From the NCBI GenBank assembly GCA_947630345.1, contig CANRHF010000063.1, forward strand, positions 1 to 10,244: a DNA stretch of 10,244 nucleotides. Reading direction: 5' to 3'. The position numbers were made by a program, and so were the translations under genes. How positions within the stretch are numbered: the stretch's first letter is position 1; every line of letters starts with the position of its first letter. Source of the DNA: an uncultured Oscillospiraceae bacterium. GTDB taxonomy: Bacteria; Bacillota; Clostridia; Oscillospirales; Oscillospiraceae. The notes under the pieces are model-generated. The model was not told the origin of the DNA and searched no databases. It worked only from the letters and a program-made list of their open reading frames with translations. Of this stretch, positions 6,396 to 10,244 are shown in pieces.

Positions 6396-7550
6396 ATGAG
6401 CACACAAAAAAAATCCGGCAAACCCATGGATGACAATTTCATCGCCCTTCAGAATCTCATTGCCCAGGGCCGGCGGGACGGCATGATCCGTGCCTCGGAG
6501 CTGAACGCCCAGCTGGAAAAAATGGACTTGAGCCCTGAAAAGCTGGAGGAGATCTACGACCGGTTCGAGGCCATGAACATCCAGATCATCAGCGCCGACC
6601 TGGACTTAGAGCTTGGCTCCGACATGGACATGGGGATGGAGGACGCCCTGATCGATGATCTGGATATGACCACCGGCGACGAAGAGGAGCTGGTGGACCC
6701 GGTGGATCTGGCGGCGGAGTATAATCTGGACGACCCCGTGCGGATGTACCTGAAGGAGATCGGGCAGATCCCCCTGCTCTCGGCGGAGGAAGAGGTGGAT
6801 CTGGCCAAACGGGTCACCGAAGGGGACCAGGAGGCCAAAAACAAGCTCACCGAGGCCAACCTCCGGCTGGTGGTCTCCATCGCCAAAAAATACTCCGGGC
6901 GGGGCCTGCACATCCTGGATCTGATCCAGGAGGGCAACACCGGCCTCATCCGGGCGGTGGACAAATTCGACTGGACAAAGGGAAACAAATTCTCTACATA
7001 TGCCACCTGGTGGATCCGGCAGGCCATCACCCGGGCCATTGCCGACCAGGCCCGGACCATCCGGGTGCCGGTGCATATGGTAGAGGTCATCAACAAGGCC
7101 ACCCGGTGCAACCGGAAGCTGGTGCAGGAGCTGGGCCGGGAGCCCACCATGGAGGAGATCGCCGACGAGCTGGGGCTGCCGGTGGAAAAGATCATCGAGG
7201 CCAACCGGACGGCGGCGGACACCCTGAGCCTGGACACCCCCGTGGGCGACGAGGAGGACACCTCCATCGGCTCCTTCGTGGAGGACGACCGCACTCCCGG
7301 CCCCGCCGACGCCACCTCCAACGCCCTGCTGGCGGAGGCCCTGAAGGAAATTCTGGACACTCTGACCGAGCGGGAAGCGGACGTGCTGCGGATGCGCTTC
7401 GGCATGTACGACGGGCGCACCCACACCTTAGAGGAGGTGGGGCAGATCTTCGGGGTCACCCGGGAACGGATTCGCCAGATCGAGAACAAGGCCATCCGAA
7501 AGCTCCGCCACCCCAGCCGTGCCAAAAAGATCAAGGATTTTTACTGCTGA
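6396..7550 (+). CDS. rpoD: Primary RNA polymerase sigma factor (RpoD/SigA)
   Basis: A 384-residue sigma-70, the compact size usual in Firmicutes. Region 1.1-like helices occupy about 15-65, followed by an acidic linker (67-105) rich in Asp, Glu and Met. Region 1.2 begins at DPVRMYLKEIG (113-123). Region 2 spans about 148-222 with NLRLVVSIAKKY (155-166) and the -10-reading segment FSTYATWWIRQAITRA (199-214). Region 3 starts near 226 (PVHMVEVINK, ELGREPT). Region 4 holds the -35-reading helix-turn-helix TLEEVGQIFGVTRERIRQIE (344-363). The tail HPSRAKKIKDFYC ends in Cys, where the family commonly has Leu or small polar residues. The ATG is 9 bases after GAGAGG; an out-of-frame ATG 5 bases earlier opens a two-codon frame. 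The gene stands alone: neither dnaG nor rpsU is adjacent. A hairpin follows the stop codon. Confidence 0.97.
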   Translation: MSTQKKSGKPMDDNFIALQNLIAQGRRDGMIRASELNAQLEKMDLSPEKLEEIYDRFEAMNIQIISADLDLELGSDMDMGMEDALIDDLDMTTGDEEELVDPVDLAAEYNLDDPVRMYLKEIGQIPLLSAEEEVDLAKRVTEGDQEAKNKLTEANLRLVVSIAKKYSGRGLHILDLIQEGNTGLIRAVDKFDWTKGNKFSTYATWWIRQAITRAIADQARTIRVPVHMVEVINKATRCNRKLVQELGREPTMEEIADELGLPVEKIIEANRTAADTLSLDTPVGDEEDTSIGSFVEDDRTPGPADATSNALLAEALKEILDTLTEREADVLRMRFGMYDGRTHTLEEVGQIFGVTRERIRQIENKAIRKLRHPSRAKKIKDFYC

Positions 7551-7558
7551 TACGGTTT

Positions 7559-7591
7559 GCCGGCCGCTACCCAAGCGGCCGGCCCGTTTTT
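7559..7591 (+). terminator. Intrinsic terminator of rpoD
   Basis: A perfect 10-bp GC-rich stem (7559-7568 with 7574-7583) with a 5-base ACCCA loop is followed after CCG by TTTTT (7587-7591). It starts 8 bases past the rpoD stop codon. This is a classic rho-independent terminator. Confidence 0.88.
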
Positions 7592-7616
7592 ACTCAAAGA
7601 CATCGATAAAATCGCC

Positions 7617-7652
7617 GCCGGCCTCCGGAATACCCGGGGGCCGGCATTTTTT
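7617..7652. terminator. Second hairpin terminator between rpoD and garR
   Basis: A 12-bp stem (7617-7628 with 7634-7645), including one T-G wobble, has a 5-base AATAC loop and is followed rightward by A and TTTTTT (7647-7652). The T tract runs into the garR stop codon (7651-7653). Read leftward, the stem comes first after garR and is followed by GGCGATTTTATCG, a weaker T4 tail. It can act as a back-up terminator for rpoD and as the terminator of the garR operon. Confidence 0.8.
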
Positions 7653-8532
7653 ACTCCCTGAGCTTGGCGCCGGAGAGGGCCTCGTAGTACTGCGCGATGG
7701 CGCTGTGATCCAGCTGGCCCTTGCCCTGGGCATGGAGCCACTGCATCACCTCCATCACCGAGGCGGTCATGGGCACCGGGGCCCCCACGGCATGGGCGCA
7801 GTCCAGGACGTTATTCAGGTCCTTGATATGCAGATCGATCTTAAAGCCGGGCCGGTCGTCGCCGGAGAGCATCATGGGCGCTTTGGCGTTAAGCACCGTG
7901 GAACCGGCCAGCCCGCCCTGAATGGCCCGGAACACCAGCTCCGGCTCCACCCCGGCCATTTTCGCCAGGGTCAGGGCCTCCGCCACCGCCCGGATGTTGC
8001 AGGCCACGATGATCTGGTTGGCCAGCTTGGCGGTATTGCCGGCCCCCACCTCCCCGCAGCGGACGGCGGAGGCGCCCATGGTCAAGAGCAGGGGCTTCAT
8101 CCGGTCGAAAACCTCCTGTTTACCGCCCACCATGAAGCTCACCGTGCCGTCGATGGCCTTGGGCTCCCCGCCGGACACCGGCGCGTCCAGCATTTCAATG
8201 CCCCTTTCCGCCAATGTAGCGGCGATCTCCCGGGAGGCCACCGGATTGATGGAACTCATGTCGATATACACCGAGCCGGGCTTCATATGTTCCGCCACGC
8301 CGCCGGGGGCGAGCATCACCTCCCGGACCTGGGGGGAGTTGGGGAGCATGGTCAACACCACGTCGCACACTTCCCCGATCTCCGCCTGGGTGGCGGGGAC
8401 GCATCCAAAATTCGCCAGCTCCTCCATGGGCCCACGGCTCCGGTTGTTTACCCACAGATTGTAGCCCGCCTTTTTCAGATTCTTCGCCATGGGTTTGCCC
8501 ATGATCCCGAGGCCGATAAAACCGATTTTCAT
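7651..8532 (-). CDS. garR: 2-hydroxy-3-oxopropionate reductase (tartronate semialdehyde reductase)
   Basis: A 293-residue NAD(P)-dependent beta-hydroxyacid dehydrogenase, predicted to reduce tartronate semialdehyde to D-glycerate in the cytoplasm. It resembles E. coli GarR almost end to end. The Rossmann motif GFIGLGIMGKPMAKNL is at 4-19, TMLPNSP at 61-67, IDMSS at 90-94 and the substrate motif DAPVSGGEPKAIDGT at 116-130. GAGNTAKLANQ (163-173) carries the catalytic Lys169, and GFKIDLHIKDL (229-239) a conserved Lys237. Serine/sarcosine-type or 3-hydroxyisobutyrate dehydrogenases are relatives, but the extended identity in the substrate motif favours GarR/GlxR. Its ATG overlaps the stop of the HAD gene as ATGA, and an AAGG lies close upstream, so it depends on coupled translation. 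No glyoxylate carboligase, aldolase or glycerate kinase is in view to supply or use its substrate, so the physiological substrate could differ. Confidence 0.9.
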   Translation of the reverse strand: MKIGFIGLGIMGKPMAKNLKKAGYNLWVNNRSRGPMEELANFGCVPATQAEIGEVCDVVLTMLPNSPQVREVMLAPGGVAEHMKPGSVYIDMSSINPVASREIAATLAERGIEMLDAPVSGGEPKAIDGTVSFMVGGKQEVFDRMKPLLLTMGASAVRCGEVGAGNTAKLANQIIVACNIRAVAEALTLAKMAGVEPELVFRAIQGGLAGSTVLNAKAPMMLSGDDRPGFKIDLHIKDLNNVLDCAHAVGAPVPMTASVMEVMQWLHAQGKGQLDHSAIAQYYEALSGAKLRE

Positions 8533-9284
8533 TCCTTGCCGTCCTTTCTGTGTTCATCTTCCGTCAAAATTTTGAAGACCTGCCCAAGATCCATTTGGGG
8601 CAGGATATAATCCGCCGGGGGCATGGGCTCCGCCGGGGACAGATTGGAGCGGATGTACAGCGTGGCCAGGTCCACAGCCTGAGCCCCCCGGATGTCGCAG
8701 TCCCCGTCGTTGCCCACCATGACGGCCCGGGACGGGTCGATCCCCCGCTCTTGGAGCAGCCGGCGGAAAAACCGGGGGTCCGGCTTCTTCACCCCGCAGT
8801 CGGAGGAAATGGAAATGCTGTCAAACAAGGGGAGCAGCCCCAGCTTCTCCAGCTCATAGAGGGTGAACATCCTTTGAGCGTTGGACAGCAGATGGACCCG
8901 CTGTCCCCGAGCCCGGAGGCCCAAAAGCAGCTCCTTTGCCCCGGGGTAGAGCCGGATATAGTCCAGGGACGCCTTGCGAAAGGCCCTGCCGGTCTGCTGG
9001 ATCAAGGAAGGGTCCGCGTCCACCCCCTTTTCCCGGAACAGCCGGACAAAAACCGTCTCCAGCCGGATCTCCGGACAGCCACCCGGAATGTCTCTGGCGG
9101 CCATTTCCGCCTCCGCCTCCCGGACGGCCTGAAAATAGGCCGCCATCAGCGCATCCGGCGTATAATCCGCTCCTTGGCCGGCGTACCATTCTGCCATTTC
9201 CCGCCAAAATTCGGGGCGCGTCTCGTCAGTGTGGATGTCCACCAGGGTGCCGTACAGGTCAAAAATACAGTCCAGATACCTCAC
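8529..9284 (-). CDS. HAD superfamily hydrolase with DxYGT motif
   Basis: A 251-residue protein of the haloacid dehalogenase superfamily with a helical cap inserted after motif I (about 17-105), as in subfamily I. Motif I is FDLYGTL (8-14): Asp9 is the nucleophile, and Tyr11 replaces the second Asp that phosphatases use as general acid/base. D-x-Y-G-T is typical of L-2-haloacid dehalogenases but also occurs in uncharacterised Firmicutes HADs. Motif II is LLSNA with Ser134, motif III is Lys166 in GVKKPDP, and motif IV is VGNDGDCDIRGA (190-201), with Asn192 at the usual first Asp but Asp193 and Asp197 present. The start is GTG, overlapping the alpha-glucosidase stop as GTGA; any later Met would lose motif I. 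The GGGAG upstream is close (2 bases), so coupling is likely. It could be a phosphatase on a sugar phosphate or a dehalogenase; the sequence does not decide. Confidence 0.88.
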   Translation of the reverse strand: MRYLDCIFDLYGTLVDIHTDETRPEFWREMAEWYAGQGADYTPDALMAAYFQAVREAEAEMAARDIPGGCPEIRLETVFVRLFREKGVDADPSLIQQTGRAFRKASLDYIRLYPGAKELLLGLRARGQRVHLLSNAQRMFTLYELEKLGLLPLFDSISISSDCGVKKPDPRFFRRLLQERGIDPSRAVMVGNDGDCDIRGAQAVDLATLYIRSNLSPAEPMPPADYILPQMDLGQVFKILTEDEHRKDGKE

Positions 9285-10244
9285 GACTCCCGCCTCCGGT
9301 AGAAAATCTGGGCCTCATAGGGCCGCAGCGTTTCCCGGATATCCGGGTAGTTGGACAGCAGCAACTCCGCCTCCCCGAACTCTTCCGGCCGGGTGAAGGC
9401 CGTCTCCTCCCGGGAAAAATTGCACACCACCAGCAGCGCCTCCGTCTCCGTCTCCCGGGTGTAGACGAAGAGCCGTTCCTCGTCGGGCGCCAGCAGGGTA
9501 AAGTCCCCCTCCCGGAACACCTCATACCGCTTCCGCAGGGCGATCAGCGCCTGATAGTAATAAAACACCGAGTCCGGGTCCGCCAGCGCCGTTTGGGCGT
9601 TGATCTGCCGATAATTGGGATTCAGGACAAACCAGGGCTTTCCCGTGGTGAAGCCGGCGTTTTCTCCACCCGTCCACTGCATGGGGGTCCGGGCGTTGTC
9701 CCGGCTCCGGGCATAGATGGAGGACAGTACCTCCGCCTCCGACACCCCCCGGGCGATCTGCTCCTGGTAGCGGTTCCGTGTCTCCAGGTCCTCATATTCG
9801 GCAATGGGCAGGCGGATGTTGGTCATTCCCAACTCCTCTCCCTGGAAAATATAGGGGGTGCCCTGGAGGCCGTGGAGGGCGGTGGCCAGCATTTTCGCCG
9901 AGGTGACCCGGTATGCCCCCTCGTCTCCCCACCGGGAGACGATCCGGGGCAGATCGTGGTTGTCCCAGAACAGGCTGTTCCAGCCCGCGCCGTGGAGGCC
10001 CCGCTGCCAGCGCTCCATACACCGCTTCAGGGTGGGCAGGGACAGGGGGACCACGTCCCACTTGTCCCCATGGGCGCAGTCAGCGAAGGTATGCTCAAAT
10101 TGGAAGATCATGGACAGCTCCCGCCCCTCCGGGGCGCTGTAGCGCTTGGCCTCCTCCACGTCGGCGCTCCACGCCTCCCCCACGGTGACCAGCCCCTCCT
10201 CCCGGAAGGCCTCCCGGGACAGCTCCCGGATGTACTCGTGGAGA
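9281..10244 (-). CDS. Alpha-glucosidase, GH13 (oligo-1,6-glucosidase type), C-terminal part
   Basis: The last 320 residues are visible; the N-terminus lies off the right edge. It hydrolyses alpha-linked glucosides and resembles the GH13_31 group (oligo-1,6-glucosidase, alpha-glucosidase, trehalose-6-phosphate hydrolase). Counting from the first whole codon (10243): LHEYIREL opens the segment and TVGEA holds Glu23, the acid/base. FQFEH follows at 48-52. FWDNHDLPR carries Asp97, the transition-state stabiliser. TPYIFQGEELGMTN lies near 129-142, and RDNARTPMQW at 181-190 is a GH13_31 mark. A beta-sandwich C domain ends in FYRRRES. The nucleophile Asp is beyond the edge, so substrate type cannot be settled. 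The frame is open through the GTG at 10183, which is the VGE valine and not a start. No signal peptide can be judged. It heads the visible leftward operon and overlaps the HAD start. Confidence 0.94.
   Translation of the reverse strand, partial: LHEYIRELSREAFREEGLVTVGEAWSADVEEAKRYSAPEGRELSMIFQFEHTFADCAHGDKWDVVPLSLPTLKRCMERWQRGLHGAGWNSLFWDNHDLPRIVSRWGDEGAYRVTSAKMLATALHGLQGTPYIFQGEELGMTNIRLPIAEYEDLETRNRYQEQIARGVSEAEVLSSIYARSRDNARTPMQWTGGENAGFTTGKPWFVLNPNYRQINAQTALADPDSVFYYYQALIALRKRYEVFREGDFTLLAPDEERLFVYTRETETEALLVVCNFSREETAFTRPEEFGEAELLLSNYPDIRETLRPYEAQIFYRRRES

Noticed and set aside
6112..6442. Small open frames of 85-100 codons in the lepA-rpoD gap
   Set aside because: They run across both promoters, have no convincing ribosome binding sites and show no protein-like conservation pattern.
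7519..8610. A 363-codon open frame on the plus strand opposite garR
   Set aside because: It is antisense to the well-supported garR, starts inside the end of rpoD, crosses two terminator hairpins and shows no family motifs.
9281..10183. Alpha-glucosidase starting at the GTG at 10183
   Set aside because: That GTG encodes the Val of the catalytic V-G-E motif. The frame continues in GH13-like sequence to the window edge, so the gene is partial rather than short.

Overview
The window is a GC-rich stretch of bacterial chromosome with tightly packed genes. AGGAGG-type ribosome binding sites, sigma-A-like promoters, a lepA-hemW gene pair and a 384-residue primary sigma factor all suggest a Firmicute. 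The high GC, the intracellular glycoside hydrolases and the protein style fit a gut-type Clostridia member such as the Oscillospiraceae. That lineage is an inference from style, not a database match. Eight complete genes and two genes cut by the window edges cover almost everything. No intergenic gap exceeds 300 bases, and I see no tRNA, rRNA, CRISPR array, insertion sequence or prophage gene.

Left part (1-3092). A leftward operon starts from a well-formed promoter at 2341-2369. It reads alpha-L-fucosidase (GH29), a CutC-family TIM-barrel protein, and the N-terminus of a probable transglutaminase-like protein that runs off the left edge. The genes are 3 bp apart or overlap by 3 bp, so they are probably translated together. 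A DUF2461 protein is transcribed divergently from the same 119-bp gap and ends against a strong hairpin at 3097-3131.

Middle (3149-7591). The leftward pair lepA-hemW (ribosome-associated GTPase and heme chaperone) has a promoter at 6200-6228. The primary sigma factor gene rpoD runs rightward from its own promoter at 6323-6351, so lepA and rpoD are divergent across 234 bp. rpoD ends at an intrinsic terminator (7559-7591). A second hairpin with a T6 tail (7617-7652) lies between it and the convergent garR.

Right part (7651-10244). A leftward operon enters from beyond the right edge: a GH13 alpha-glucosidase (C-terminal 320 residues visible), a HAD-family hydrolase and a tartronate-semialdehyde-reductase-like dehydrogenase (garR). 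They are joined by GTGA and ATGA stop/start overlaps, so sugar release, a possible phosphatase or dehalogenase step and a beta-hydroxyacid dehydrogenase are made together.

The core of the window is ordinary housekeeping. The points worth a second look are gene associations and small regulatory details: fucosidase with CutC and a transglutaminase-like protein; alpha-glucosidase with HAD and GarR; rpoD separated from dnaG; lepA-hemW without the hrcA-grpE-dnaK genes; a two-codon frame overlapping the rpoD start; and the HAD motif substitutions. I found no convincing undescribed system.
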